Shown in pieces: positions 45,501 through 54,332 of a stretch of 64,000 nt of DNA (positions within the stretch are counted from its first letter, which is position 1; each line of letters starts with the position of its first letter). The stretch is from NCBI RefSeq assembly GCF_013285155.1, contig NZ_JABTEL010000005.1:124001-188000 (forward strand). Direction: 5' to 3'. The stretch comes from Winogradskyella undariae. Lineage in GTDB: Bacteria; Bacteroidota; Bacteroidia; Flavobacteriales; Flavobacteriaceae. The notes beneath the pieces are model-generated. The model saw only the letters and a list, made by a program, of their open reading frames with translations. It had not been told where the DNA came from and ran no database searches. The position numbers were made by a program, and so were the translations under genes.

Positions 45501-46870
45501 CCTCCATTTTCAGGTGTTCCATTAAGAGTTTCAAATAGATTAATTGTATTTTCATTATTACTACAAATATCTAGTATAGCGTTAGAGCCAGCATCAGGTT
45601 CTTGTAAAATAGAAACTTCTACGTTTGCTGAAGAATCAGGACAAGAGGTAGTGCTTAATATTGTATAGGTATAAGTTCCTGCTGTATCAAAATTAGGGTC
45701 AAAAAGTCCAGTTCCGCTATTTAAAGCAGGAGACCAAGTACCACCAGTGTTTGGTGTGCCATTTAAACTATTAAAAAGATTAAAAGTGCCATTGTTTTCG
45801 CAAACCTCTATAGTTCCATCTTCACCTGCGTCTTCATTATCAGAAAAAGATACATTAACTGTTGCGGTAGCATAACCACAAGTAGCAGGTGCACCAACAG
45901 TGTATGTGTAAATACCGCTAGGGTCTATAGCGGGATCAAATATATTCGTGCCACTGTTAAGTGATGGTGACCAAAATCCTCCAGTATTAGGTGTTCCTTC
46001 TAATGCTGTAAATAAATTAATTGTTGAATTATTATTTTCACAGATATCTACTGTTGCATTTTCACCTGCATCAGGGAAATTATTTAAAATTACTGTTATA
46101 GCTAATCTAGCAGTACTTTCACAGGGAGGATCTACAGCTGTGGCATAATAAGTTTGTCCATTAACTAAAGGTGTTGAAAGAGGAAGAGTTACAGCGGAAA
46201 ATAAGGAGTTATACCAATTATTATTGCCGGTAGCAACTAAATCGTTAAGTGTAGGCTGAAAACTAGAAGAAATACAAAATTGTTGAATTGGATCTCCTTC
46301 AGGTAAAAGTGTGGATCCAACATTAACTAAAACAGATAGTCTTGATGTTCTACAGTTTCCATCAGGACTTGCTTGATCTGCATAGTATAAAGTATCATCT
46401 ATTAGAACATCAGTTTCATTTAAAGGAAGCCCACCTGATGATGTTAAATACCATTGTACATCATTTCCTACAGCGTTTAAGCTACTAACAGTTGCAAGTG
46501 AAGGATCATCTATACAAATACCTTGATAATTATCTCCAACGGGAGCACTGTAGATTATGACATCTACTCGAGCTCTTGTGGTACAAGTACCTGCGTTATT
46601 ATCGGCATAGTAGTCTTCACCGCTAATTAGACCTTGTGAATTTGATAAAGGAGTTGTCGAGGTTGCCGAATCGTACCAAACAATACCTCCACCTGTGTCA
46701 GTTGCTTGTAAGTCACTAACTAAAACAGATTGTACATTACATAATGATTGTATAGGTTCTGTTACTGTAGGGCATTGAGCATAAGCAGGTGTAAGTATGC
46801 CGTTAATTGACAACGTAAGAAACACTAAAAACGTAGTATAACTTTTAAAACTGTACTTTTTGGCTCTCAT
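42599..46870 (-). CDS. Giant tandem-repeat adhesin with T9SS type B sorting domain
   Basis: 1423 residues from 46870, where the signal peptide MRAKKYSFKSYTTFLVFLTL begins; the frame opens at 46906. N-terminal Ig-like CHU_C-associated segments (GGIVWYDSATSTTPL, DDTLYYADQAS) are followed by 11 copies of a 75-80-residue module with GTP-x-x-GG-x-W-S-P-x-LNSGT, FDP-x-D and GTYTY. The first eight form four A+B pairs of 159 residues that are nearly identical, the last three are diverged. The C terminus LLIPDGFSPNGDGINDVFDI to RVYLNR is the type B CTD. Export by T9SS with the adjacent PorP/SprF and surface adhesion are inferred from family knowledge. Confidence 0.95.
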   Translation of the reverse strand: MRAKKYSFKSYTTFLVFLTLSINGILTPAYAQCPTVTEPIQSLCNVQSVLVSDLQATDTGGGIVWYDSATSTTPLSNSQGLISGEDYYADNNAGTCTTRARVDVIIYSAPVGDNYQGICIDDPSLATVSSLNAVGNDVQWYLTSSGGLPLNETDVLIDDTLYYADQASPDGNCRTSRLSVLVNVGSTLLPEGDPIQQFCISSSFQPTLNDLVATGNNNWYNSLFSAVTLPLSTPLVNGQTYYATAVDPPCESTARLAITVILNNFPDAGENATVDICENNNSTINLFTALEGTPNTGGFWSPSLNSGTNIFDPAIDPSGIYTYTVGAPATCGYATATVNVSFSDNEDAGEDGTIEVCENNGTFNLFNSLNGTPNTGGTWSPALNSGTGLFDPNFDTAGTYTYTILSTTSCPDSSANVEVSILQEPDAGSNAILDICSNNENTINLFETLNGTPENGGFWSPSLNSGTNIFDPAIDPSGIYTYTVGSPSSCGYATATVDISISVYENAGENGVIEVCENDSPFDLFNSLNGTPSTGGTWSPTLNSGTGLFDPSFDTAGTYTYTILSTTSCPDSSANVEVSILQVPDAGSNAVLDICSNNENTINLFETLNGTPENGGFWSPSLNSGTNIFDPNIDPSGIYTYTIGDPSSCGYATATVDISISVYENAGENGTVEVCENDSPFNLFNNLNGTPSTGGNWSPALNSGTGLFDPSFDTAGTYTYTILGTASCPDSSANVEVSILQVPDAGSNAVLDICSNNENTINLFETLNGTPETGGFWSPSLNSGTNIFDPTIDPSGIYTYTIGDPSSSCGYATATVDISISAYENAGENGTVEVCENDSPFNLFNNLNGTPSTGGTWSPTLNSGTGLFDPSFDTAGTYTYTILGTASCPDSSANVEVSILQEPNSGTNTTIDICSTDIVNLYESLNGTPDIGGTWTPLLNSGTDIFDPSIDVAGTYTYEVTNSCSTSSSSMIITISNPNDAGANGSVEFCSDELNTIDLYDVLEGTPQLGGEWSPALTSGSSLFDPNVDAPGIYTYTVSNTSSTCPEATASVTVTLIAPPNAGNDNIINICSNDTITDLFDNLGGTPDAGGIWTPSLASGTGEFDPNIDQAGDYTYTLTSTECNITDTATVTVTILEIPNATGLTLQMDDNFVCQNNEDIVINITNATQLTDADYSIEYSITGSNNSINTTIITIIDGNAALVIPASLLSNPGNSIITIIHLFALNQNCSAITDTLEPFEIEIQESLIPEIINNDIEYCLGDILTVADLTNNIVSVEDNDIIWYDESTNGTPYDSTETLINGLTYYAAYQSEYGCQSNTRLEFTLNLVSCVEELLIPDGFSPNGDGINDVFDILYLNDLYPNFKLSIYNRYGNIFYEGNINSPKWNGTGKKDNSVLPSGVYFYILEFNDGEREPKQGRVYLNR
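44170..46080 (-). repeat. Four 477-bp tandem repeats inside the adhesin gene
   Basis: The same landmark (CCACTAGGG or CCGCTAGGG) recurs at 44484, 44961, 45438 and 45915, exactly 477 bp apart each time. Units are nearly identical in DNA over long stretches, the outermost (45.6-46.1 kb) being the most diverged. Each encodes two related modules. One unit has an extra Ser codon from an AGAAGAAGAAG slip near 44450. Confidence 0.93.
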
Positions 46871-46906
46871 AAATTTGTAATAATTATTTTTTGTTGAAAT
46901 TGGCAT

Positions 46907-47238
46907 AGAGCAGCAAATTCAAAATAAAACTATCTTCTTGCCAAATTGTGGGGAAGGGAAACAAATATATGTAATTAGCTTAAATATAACAAAATTAAAG
47001 CCTTGCAGTTTTTGTTTTTTGGATTCTTGTGTTTTTTGGGGTTAAATACCTGTTTTTTAGATTTTTATAAATTTTTTAAGTAAAACAAAACGTGTTGTTT
47101 GTCGTTGTTTTGTGTATTTTGCGGATAGCTTTTTGGGGAAAAGAGCTCTTTTAGTGAGTATATTGAATAAGATTTTAAGTTTTTTTTTATGTAGTTTAAG
47201 ATAATTACGATGCTTATTTATATAACTATTTTGAGCAA
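46907..47238. other. AT-rich interval upstream of the adhesin operon
   Basis: About 330 bp with no supported gene. It is rich in poly-T and poly-A and contains a perfect 14-bp palindrome AAAAGAGCTCTTTT at 47139-47152. On the minus strand TGAATTTG, a one-mismatch -7 box, lies about 10 bp before the longer 46906 start and could serve the adhesin operon. No terminator for the LysM gene is clear. Confidence 0.4.
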
Positions 47239-49092
47239 TTAATCGACTTCTAATATGCCTTCTTCAGAATTATATTGCATTAAATAAATACCTCTATTAA
47301 AATAATAACCATCTTTTATTTTTTTATACTCAAACTTTAAATGAGGTTGTGTAGAGATGATATTATTGATTGTTTCTTCAAATGATGAGTCTTGAGAGAT
47401 TCTTAATAAAGCATCTAAAGTGACATTAAAACCTAGAATAGAATTTTCTGTAGGTGCTGTATCGAAAATACTTTTGTATTTGTTTTCAAAATCTGTAATG
47501 TCAGACTTATTTAAAGAATTTGTGTTTGAAGGAAAAATGAGTTTCAATATTTTAAATCTCATCTCTGAAACTTGATTTTGTTTTGAGATCAGTTCAGATT
47601 CTATCATAACCAATTGAATATCATATTCTGATAATTCTCTCATCAAGGCCGTAGTTGTATTTAATAGAATGATCGTTTTGTCGCTGTCTAAAACAATATA
47701 ATTAAGCTTGGTTTTATCTAATGTGCTTTTTAGTTTTTCAGAATTAAAAAAACCAGAATTATTTACTTTTAAAAATTTAGAATCAGGAAGTATCTTTTTA
47801 ATTAGAGTTTTATTTTTAGCTTCATCTAAATCGCTAACCACAATTGTATTAGCATTCTGTTTGGCCAAATAATTTAAAGTCTTTGTTTTCTGAATAGTGT
47901 CTGACGGAATAGATTTATAAATATTAATATTATCACTACTGTTTAGATTCGATTTTATGTCAATAATTGAAACAGATTTATCAGATTTAATTTCTGGAAA
48001 TTGTGAGCCACCATCTAGAAATGGAACTAAAATAACATTCTTGTTGTAAGGACTGTCAACTGTTAATTTAGATTCTGCTATATTCTTTTTTATTAAAGTA
48101 ACATCAAACTCAAGCTTTAAAGCTTTAGCAGAATCAATTGCTATTTGAGCTCCTTGGAAAAAATCAATATATTTTTTATAGTCAGTACTAACTTCTAGTA
48201 TTTTTTGTCGCCCCTCAGGAGAACTTAGCTCATCGCTTGAAAAAGGAGTATAAAAATAAATTCCGTTAGCTGTGTTTTTAACTAAATTAGCATATAAAGC
48301 CTCGTTATTGTTGGTTATAATTTTTGGTGGCTTTTCTGTCTCAATATTTTTAGTGGAATCAGAATTGTTTAATGTGTTTTTTACATCATTAGTTTGCGTT
48401 ATATTGGTAGGCACTTTTATTATATCTCCTGTAACAACTGCTGTTTTTAATTTTGGATTTAGGGTAATCAAATCTTCCGTAGACATCCCTGTCATCATAG
48501 AGAGACTATAAAGTGTTTGTTTTGGTTTTATTACGTAGTCTTTATATCCTTTGATTTTTGTTTTTACCTCCGTGATAGTGGTAGTGTCGGTTGTAATAGA
48601 AGGGGTCGTGGTATTTGTTTCTGTAATAACCGTTTCTTTTATGGTTGAAGTCGTTTCTTCTGCTTCGGTTTTAGTGTTATTTAAATTGATAATATGCCCT
48701 GTTTGGAGCATATTTCTAATATGAGGATTTTGTTGTTCTAATTCATTAATACTGACACCGAAACGACGAGAAAGGCTAAATTTTGTGTCTCCTTTTTGTA
48801 CTACATAATTTTTTACGGTGTCGTTATTGCCACTTGTAACTGTAGGTTTATTGTTGCTTGAGTTATTGTTAGTCGAGGAAGAATTTGGTATGCGCAAAAT
48901 ACTTCCTACATAAATTACTTGTTCAGATCCTGGGTTAAGCTTAAAAATAGAATTAGGAGTTACTCTATATTGTCTAGATATCATGTAGATATTTTCCCCT
49001 TCTTTAACAACATGCTCTTTGTAGTCCTCTTGAGCAAATAGTGCATAAGAATTGAAAGCTAAAATTAAGATAAGTGTAAGTAATCTCTTCAT
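47239..49092 (-). CDS. Triple-LysM protein with periplasmic-binding-protein-like domain
   Basis: 617 residues. Signal peptide 1-20 (ending ALFAQ). Three LysM domains: about 25-70 (EHVVKEGENIYMISRQYRV), about 92-137 (KNYVVQKGDTKFSLSRRFGV) and about 185-232 (KDYVIKPKQTLYSLSMMTGM), separated by Thr- and Ser-rich linkers. Residues about 265-617 resemble a type I periplasmic-binding fold, with YFYTPFSSDE, NVILVPFLDGGS and NTIVVSDLDEAKN. It should bind peptidoglycan and sense or scaffold something in the periplasm; no ligand is known. It lies between the adhesin operon and der but is separated from both by long spacers. Confidence 0.88.
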   Translation of the reverse strand: MKRLLTLILILAFNSYALFAQEDYKEHVVKEGENIYMISRQYRVTPNSIFKLNPGSEQVIYVGSILRIPNSSSTNNNSSNNKPTVTSGNNDTVKNYVVQKGDTKFSLSRRFGVSINELEQQNPHIRNMLQTGHIINLNNTKTEAEETTSTIKETVITETNTTTPSITTDTTTITEVKTKIKGYKDYVIKPKQTLYSLSMMTGMSTEDLITLNPKLKTAVVTGDIIKVPTNITQTNDVKNTLNNSDSTKNIETEKPPKIITNNNEALYANLVKNTANGIYFYTPFSSDELSSPEGRQKILEVSTDYKKYIDFFQGAQIAIDSAKALKLEFDVTLIKKNIAESKLTVDSPYNKNVILVPFLDGGSQFPEIKSDKSVSIIDIKSNLNSSDNINIYKSIPSDTIQKTKTLNYLAKQNANTIVVSDLDEAKNKTLIKKILPDSKFLKVNNSGFFNSEKLKSTLDKTKLNYIVLDSDKTIILLNTTTALMRELSEYDIQLVMIESELISKQNQVSEMRFKILKLIFPSNTNSLNKSDITDFENKYKSIFDTAPTENSILGFNVTLDALLRISQDSSFEETINNIISTQPHLKFEYKKIKDGYYFNRGIYLMQYNSEEGILEVD

Positions 49093-49433
49093 TATTTTTT
49101 TTGAATTATTAGGCGTAACACATTATTTTTTAGGTGATAAATAATGTGTGTTTTTATTATTGTAGGTTATGATAAATCTGTAGGAATTGGGGCTGTTCCT
49201 AAAAAAAAATAGATCTATACAATCATTAAAAAATGTGTAAAAAAAACCTGTTTATTATAGGTGATAAAATTACTAAAAATTAAGCTAACTTTCCTAAATT
49301 AATACATGTTATCAAGAGGGGATTAATAATTTTTATTTGGTTTTTTAATTTATTTTTTATGCAATAAAAATTCTTTATGCTATATAAGGAGTGAAAAGTC
49401 ATAAATAGTGCTCTATAAGAGATAAGGATATAG
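49093..49433. other. Divergent spacer between LysM gene and der
   Basis: No ORF is supported. TAGGTGATAAA occurs twice as a direct repeat (49131 and 49258). A9 and other A/T runs are frequent. No consensus promoter box was seen for the minus-strand gene. Confidence 0.35.
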
Positions 49434-49441
49434 TATCTTTG
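49434..49441 (+). promoter_or_regulatory. -7 promoter box for der
   Basis: TATCTTTG is an exact match, 19 bp before the der ATG. A -33 TTG is not seen at the usual distance. Confidence 0.6.
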
Positions 49442-49460
49442 TAGACTTAAATAAAAATCA

Positions 49461-50765
49461 ATGAGTAATATTGTCGCTGTAGTAGGTCGTCCAAATGTAG
49501 GGAAGTCGACATTTTTTAACCGTCTTATTAAAAGACGTGAAGCTATTGTAGATGCCGTTAGTGGTGTAACAAGAGACCGTCATTATGGAAAGTCGGATTG
49601 GAATGGGAAAGAGTTTTCTTTAATTGATACCGGTGGATATGTCCTTGGTAGTGATGATGTTTTCGAAGCAGAAATAGATAAGCAAGTAGAGTTAGCTATT
49701 GAAGAAGCTGATGCCATTATTTTTATGGTGGATGTAGAATCTGGCGTAACTGGTATGGATGAAGATGTTGCTAAATTGCTTAGAAGAATAGATAAACCTG
49801 TTTTTTTAGTCGTAAATAAAGTTGATAACAACAAACGTGCTGAAGATGCTGTTGAATTTTATTCTCTTGGTTTAGGGGAATATTATACTATTGCGAGTAT
49901 CAATGGAAGTGGAACAGGAGATTTATTAGATGCTGTTGTAAAGGCTTTACCAGAAGTAGAAGAAGTTGAAGAAGATGAATTGCCTCGTTTTGCTGTAGTA
50001 GGAAGACCAAATGCAGGAAAATCTTCTTTCATAAATGCATTAATAGGTGAGGAGCGTTATATCGTAACAGATATTGCAGGAACAACTAGAGATTCTATCG
50101 ATACAAAATATAATCGTTTTGGATTTGAATTTAATTTAGTAGATACGGCAGGTATTCGTCGTAAATCTAAAGTAAAGGAAGATTTAGAATTCTATTCTGT
50201 AATGCGTAGTGTTAGAGCAATCGAGCATTGTGATGTTTGTTTAGTAGTTTTAGATGCAACTCGTGGTTTTGATGGCCAAGTTCAAAATATTTTCTGGTTA
50301 GCAGAACGTAACAGAAAAGGGATTGTAATTCTTGTTAATAAATGGGATTTAATAGAAAAGGATACAAAAACAGCTAAAGCTTTTGAGCAACATATAAGAC
50401 AAGAGATGGCGCCATTTACAGATGTGCCAATTGTATTTATATCTGTATTAAATAAGCAACGTATTTTTAAAGCTATTGAAACAGCTGTTGAGGTTTATCA
50501 AAACCGTACAAAACGTATTAAAACAAGTGTGTTAAATGAAACTTTATTACCTATAATAGAGAATCAGCCACCACCAGCATATAAAGGGAAATTTGTAAAA
50601 ATTAAATACATTATGCAGTTGCCAACACCGCAACCACAATTTGCATTTTTCTGTAATTTACCTCAATATGTAAAAGAACCTTATAAGCGTTTTCTTGAAA
50701 ATAAGTTGCGTGATGAATTTGATTTTAATGGTGTACCTGTAAGTGTTTACATGAGAAAGAAATAA
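49461..50765 (+). CDS. der: Ribosome biogenesis GTPase Der (EngA)
   Basis: Double GTPase required for 50S subunit maturation. 434 residues. The first G domain has GRPNVGKST (9-17), DTGG and NKVD; the second has [18 protein letters not shown] and NKWD; the C-terminal KH-like domain has [20 protein letters not shown] and RRELQ-like basic ends replaced by YMRKK. Length and order are standard. A terminator with one G-U pair follows. Confidence 0.98.
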   Translation: MSNIVAVVGRPNVGKSTFFNRLIKRREAIVDAVSGVTRDRHYGKSDWNGKEFSLIDTGGYVLGSDDVFEAEIDKQVELAIEEADAIIFMVDVESGVTGMDEDVAKLLRRIDKPVFLVVNKVDNNKRAEDAVEFYSLGLGEYYTIASINGSGTGDLLDAVVKALPEVEEVEEDELPRFAVVGRPNAGKSSFINALIGEERYIVTDIAGTTRDSIDTKYNRFGFEFNLVDTAGIRRKSKVKEDLEFYSVMRSVRAIEHCDVCLVVLDATRGFDGQVQNIFWLAERNRKGIVILVNKWDLIEKDTKTAKAFEQHIRQEMAPFTDVPIVFISVLNKQRIFKAIETAVEVYQNRTKRIKTSVLNETLLPIIENQPPPAYKGKFVKIKYIMQLPTPQPQFAFFCNLPQYVKEPYKRFLENKLRDEFDFNGVPVSVYMRKK

Positions 50766-50795
50766 AATTTCTTATACATCATAATGATATAATAT

Positions 50796-50830
50796 ATTCC
50801 TTCTGAAATGATTTTCAGGAGGAATTTTTT
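50796..50830 (+). terminator. Terminator after der
   Basis: ATTCCTTCTGAAA and TTTCAGGAGGAAT form a 13-bp stem with one G-U pair around TGAT, followed by T5. Confidence 0.88.
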
Positions 50831-50980
50831 ATTTTAAGTACAGTCTGTTTATAGTGGTTATGTTAAAATGATATTTTATGATAAGTGTTTGTCATTAGTT
50901 GTTTAGAGTGTTATTTTATAATAATTTTAAGAGTTTTAATACCATTTATAACTTTCTTGCGTTTTTATCCTAGAAAATCA

Positions 50981-50998
50981 TCAATCAATCAATCAATC
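50981..50998 (+). repeat. TCAA tetranucleotide tract just upstream of the TonB-receptor-like gene
   Basis: Four and a half copies of TCAA end 3 bp before the ATG at 51002. Because it lies in the leader, changes in copy number would alter spacing to the start codon or leader structure and not the reading frame. Confidence 0.85.
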
Positions 50999-51001
50999 TA
51001 C

Positions 51002-53782
51002 ATGAAGAAACTAACCTTAGTATTAGCATTCTTATTTGCATTACATGCATTCTCTCAAGAAAAATCATTCGAACTTACAGGAACATTAAAAGCAGAAGAC
51101 ACACAATTACCTTTAGAGTCTGCTACAGTTTATTTAGAACGTGTAAAAGATAGTTCAGTGGTCACTTATACTATTACAGATAAAAATGGGAAGTTTAAAA
51201 TTGAAAATTCAACATACGACCAAGCATTAAATTTCTATGTATCATATGTTGGTTACGGTACTTACTTTAAGAAAGTAGAAATAAATAAAGAGAAGATAGA
51301 TTTAGGAATAATCTCAATGTCTCTAGATAATCAACTTGGAGAAGTTTTAGTGAAATCTACAGCTCCAATAACTATAAAGAAAGATACTTTAGAATTTAAT
51401 GTAAAATCTTTTAAAACAAAAAAAGATGCCAATGTTGAAGATTTACTAAAGCAATTGCCAGGTGTTGAAGTGGATGAAGAAGGGAAAATTACTGTAAATG
51501 GAAAACCTGTAAATAAAATTTTAGTAAATGGTAAACCCTTTTTTGGTGATGACCCAACAATTACAACTAAGAATTTGACTAAGGAGATTATTGAAAAAAT
51601 TCAAATTGTAGATACTAAAACAAAGTCAGAAGCTTTTACAGGAGAAGAAGGAGATCAAGAAAACAAAACCATTAACCTTACTATTAAAGAGGAGAATAAT
51701 AAAGGTGTTTTTGGTCGTGTATCCGCAGGTGCAGGTACAGATGATCGTTACGAGTTTGCAGGCATGGTTAATCTTTTTGATAATGACAGAAGAGTAAGTG
51801 TGCTTGCAGGAGGGAATAATACAAACTCGCCAGGATTTAGTTTCGGTGAAATCTCAAAAATGTTTGGACGAGGAGGAGGTGTTTCTTTTAGTAGCAACGG
51901 TTCTTTTAGCTTAGGCGGTCGCTCTTTTGGAGGAGGTGAGGGCATTACAACATCTCAAAATGCAGGTGTTAACTATGCTGATGTTATAGGAGAAAAAACA
52001 GATGTGTCTGCAGATTATTTTTTCTCATCAAGTAATTCTGAAAATGAATCGTCATCTGAACGTGAGACTATTTTATCTGATTCAAGATATTTTACCAATT
52101 CAAATTCTAGATCAGATAATGATACGGATAATCATTCTTTTAATTTAGAATTCGAAATAGAAACGGATTCGACCTTTCAAATTAATATAGAACCTTCTTT
52201 TGGTTATTCTAAATCTAGAACACGTTATCTAAGTAACGAAGAAAGTTTAGACGAAGATATGTTATTAACAAATCAATCTAATGTTAACTCAAATGTAGAG
52301 AGTGATGTAAGAAGATTTTCTAATGATATCTCTATAACTAAGCGATTAGGGAGTCGAGGTGCTTTTATTAAGGCTGAGTTAGAAACGAGTGTTAATCAAC
52401 AAGAAAGTGATGACTTTTTAGAATCTAATACAGAGATTTTTGGTAGTAATCCAGAAATTATAGATAGAAATCAGTTCACAGATGGAGAAAAGCATAGCTA
52501 TGGTGTTTCTGCAAAATTATCTTATAGATTACCAATAGTATCAAAGAAGTTTTTCTTAAATTTTGATTATGAATACGCTAGAGATAAAGATAATAATAGA
52601 GAGAGTACTTTCGATTTCAATAATAGTACACAAGACTTTACAGATTTTAATACCAATTTAAGTACGGATTTTCAATATACAGATTATAGAAGTATACCGT
52701 CAGTAGGTTTGTCTTATAGAGGTGAAAAATTATCAGGGAGTTTCGATTTAGGTTACAACATTAGAACTTTAAAAAATCAAGATTTATTAAGACCAGAATT
52801 TAATGTAGAACGCGATTTTGAAAATCTAGAAGTAGATTCTTATCTAAACTATAGGTTTAGTCCTAAGTCTTCTATTTATGTTAATTATTGGTTAGATAAT
52901 CAGCCGCCAGGATTGAGGCAACTTCAAGCTTACGAGGATGTATCAAATCCGCTTCAAACTATAATTGGTAACCCTAATTTAGAACCTTCAAATAACCACG
53001 AGTTTTATCTTGGATATAACGGATTTGATTGGCAAAAACGTACAGGTTTTTATGTGGGAGCTAATGTTAGTGTTTCTGATAATCAAGTGGTGTCTAAAAC
53101 TACTATAAATAATGAAACACTTAAGCGAACTACGACTTATGTTAATGTAGATGGTAATTATAATTTTGGTATATGGGGAGATTATAGTAAAGATTTTAAA
53201 ATTGATACATTAAGAACTATTAAATTAAAATTGAGAGCAAATTATAACATATCCGAAAGTATTAATTTTAATAATGATGTTAAATACGCAAGTAAGTCAG
53301 ATAGAGTGTCACCTAGATTAGGTTTAGATTTTATATGGGATAAAGTGTTAGAATTTAAACCTTATTATCAGATAAACTTTACTAATACGGCTTATGATAT
53401 AGAGGCTTTTGATGATCGTAAATTTACAAGTCATAATGCAGGAGTTAGAACGGCTACTTTTTTACCTAAAAACTTTGAGTGGCGAAATGACATTAGCTTT
53501 AATTACAATCCTGATATTGCTGATGGTTTTCAGAAAAGTGCTTGGTTTTGGAATTCAACTTTGGCTTATAGCATGTTTAAAGATAAAGCTGTTGTTACAT
53601 TAAAAGTGTACGATTTATTAAATCAAAACACCAATGCTAGTCGTACGGCAACTCAAGATTATATTGAAGACAAGCAGAGTACTGTATTAAGACAATACTT
53701 TATGCTAAGCTTAAGTTATAAGTTTAATAGTTTAGGTAGTAAAGGAGAAACAGATGATAGTGGAGTTATCTTTTTTGATTAA
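51002..53782 (+). CDS. TonB-receptor-like outer membrane beta-barrel protein
   Basis: 926 residues from the chosen start; the frame opens at 50885, but the signal peptide MKKLTLVLAFLFALHAFSQ begins at 51002. A carboxypeptidase-regulatory-like domain (about 25-110; LTGTLKAEDTQLPLESATV) is followed by a plug domain (VEDLLKQLPGVEVDEEGKIT, VNGKPFFGDDP) and a large barrel with GVFGRVSAGAGTDDRYEFAG and Asn/Ser-rich loops, typical of the OMP_b-brl_3 branch. The substrate is unknown and no SusD partner is adjacent. Its last 4 nt overlap the convergent TPM gene. The TCAA tract precedes it. Confidence 0.93.
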   Translation: MKKLTLVLAFLFALHAFSQEKSFELTGTLKAEDTQLPLESATVYLERVKDSSVVTYTITDKNGKFKIENSTYDQALNFYVSYVGYGTYFKKVEINKEKIDLGIISMSLDNQLGEVLVKSTAPITIKKDTLEFNVKSFKTKKDANVEDLLKQLPGVEVDEEGKITVNGKPVNKILVNGKPFFGDDPTITTKNLTKEIIEKIQIVDTKTKSEAFTGEEGDQENKTINLTIKEENNKGVFGRVSAGAGTDDRYEFAGMVNLFDNDRRVSVLAGGNNTNSPGFSFGEISKMFGRGGGVSFSSNGSFSLGGRSFGGGEGITTSQNAGVNYADVIGEKTDVSADYFFSSSNSENESSSERETILSDSRYFTNSNSRSDNDTDNHSFNLEFEIETDSTFQINIEPSFGYSKSRTRYLSNEESLDEDMLLTNQSNVNSNVESDVRRFSNDISITKRLGSRGAFIKAELETSVNQQESDDFLESNTEIFGSNPEIIDRNQFTDGEKHSYGVSAKLSYRLPIVSKKFFLNFDYEYARDKDNNRESTFDFNNSTQDFTDFNTNLSTDFQYTDYRSIPSVGLSYRGEKLSGSFDLGYNIRTLKNQDLLRPEFNVERDFENLEVDSYLNYRFSPKSSIYVNYWLDNQPPGLRQLQAYEDVSNPLQTIIGNPNLEPSNNHEFYLGYNGFDWQKRTGFYVGANVSVSDNQVVSKTTINNETLKRTTTYVNVDGNYNFGIWGDYSKDFKIDTLRTIKLKLRANYNISESINFNNDVKYASKSDRVSPRLGLDFIWDKVLEFKPYYQINFTNTAYDIEAFDDRKFTSHNAGVRTATFLPKNFEWRNDISFNYNPDIADGFQKSAWFWNSTLAYSMFKDKAVVTLKVYDLLNQNTNASRTATQDYIEDKQSTVLRQYFMLSLSYKFNSLGSKGETDDSGVIFFD

Positions 53783-54288
53783 TCCCAAAGCAGAATTAAA
53801 GAATCTATAGCTTTATCAACACCTTTATAATAGTCTTGGTTTTTAAATTCAGGAATCATTAATTGATTGATAATGATTTTACAGTCGTTATCCGTAATTG
53901 TTTGTTCTGTTCCAATTCCGGTAGAGATTGCCATTTGTCTATCGAATTTTGAAATTGTAATTAAAAGACCATTGTTTTTATCTTTTTGTCCTACTCCCCA
54001 AGAATTTGCAACTTGAGTTCCATAATATTGAATAGTATTATTTTGGGGGATTGAATCTATGGTTAGAATTGCAATTTGATTGGTTGTCTCTTCTTCATAT
54101 TGAAGAATTTTTTGTGTTAAAGAATCTTTTTCAATATTTAAAAATAAATTTGATAAGTCTACAACTCTACTTTGAGATTCGTTTAAAGGAAATGACGAAG
54201 AAATAGCTGTTGTTTCTGGTTGTTTTCCTTTGCAACTCGAAAATAAAAGCATCAAAATAAGAAGCTTAAAAATGTATTTTAATGGCAT
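53779..54288 (-). CDS. TPM-domain lipoprotein
   Basis: 169 residues. MPLKYIFKLLILMLLFSSC is a lipoprotein signal with the lipidated Cys at 19. The TPM domain (about 40-165) shows VVDLSNLFLNIEKDSLTQKI, QIAILTIDSI, VANSWGVGQKDKNNGLLITI and ISTGIGTEQTITDNDC. TPM domains occur in thylakoid and bacterial envelope proteins; acid phosphatase activity is known for a plant member. It is the last of three TPM genes in this operon, 44 bp after the previous one, and overlaps the TonB-receptor-like gene by 4 nt. Confidence 0.9.
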   Translation of the reverse strand: MPLKYIFKLLILMLLFSSCKGKQPETTAISSSFPLNESQSRVVDLSNLFLNIEKDSLTQKILQYEEETTNQIAILTIDSIPQNNTIQYYGTQVANSWGVGQKDKNNGLLITISKFDRQMAISTGIGTEQTITDNDCKIIINQLMIPEFKNQDYYKGVDKAIDSLILLWD

Positions 54289-54332
54289 TGATATATGTTA
54301 TTAATATTTGTGACAAGTAGTTTTTAGCTCAA

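Noticed and set aside
44170..46080. CRISPR-like array or satellite DNA
   Set aside because: Units are 477 bp, contiguous and in frame with a protein-coding gene, with no short repeat/spacer alternation.
44007..46148. Series of similar plus-strand ORFs of 64-77 codons
   Set aside because: They repeat at 477-bp steps because they are antisense shadows of the adhesin repeats; their products have no domain logic.
46871..46906. 12-codon N-terminal extension of the adhesin
   Set aside because: It precedes a complete signal peptide that begins at 46870; the extension is possible but less likely.
47139..47152. AAAAGAGCTCTTTT palindrome as a terminator
   Set aside because: A 14-bp palindrome with no loop cannot form a normal terminator hairpin; it may be chance in AT-rich DNA.
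49131..49268. Two TAGGTGATAAA copies as a regulatory direct repeat
   Set aside because: Only two AT-rich 11-mers 127 bp apart, not placed relative to any promoter; chance is likely.
50885..51001. 39-codon N-terminal extension of the TonB-receptor-like protein
   Set aside because: The extension would place the signal peptide internally and translate the TCAA tract; the Met at 51002 starts a standard signal peptide.
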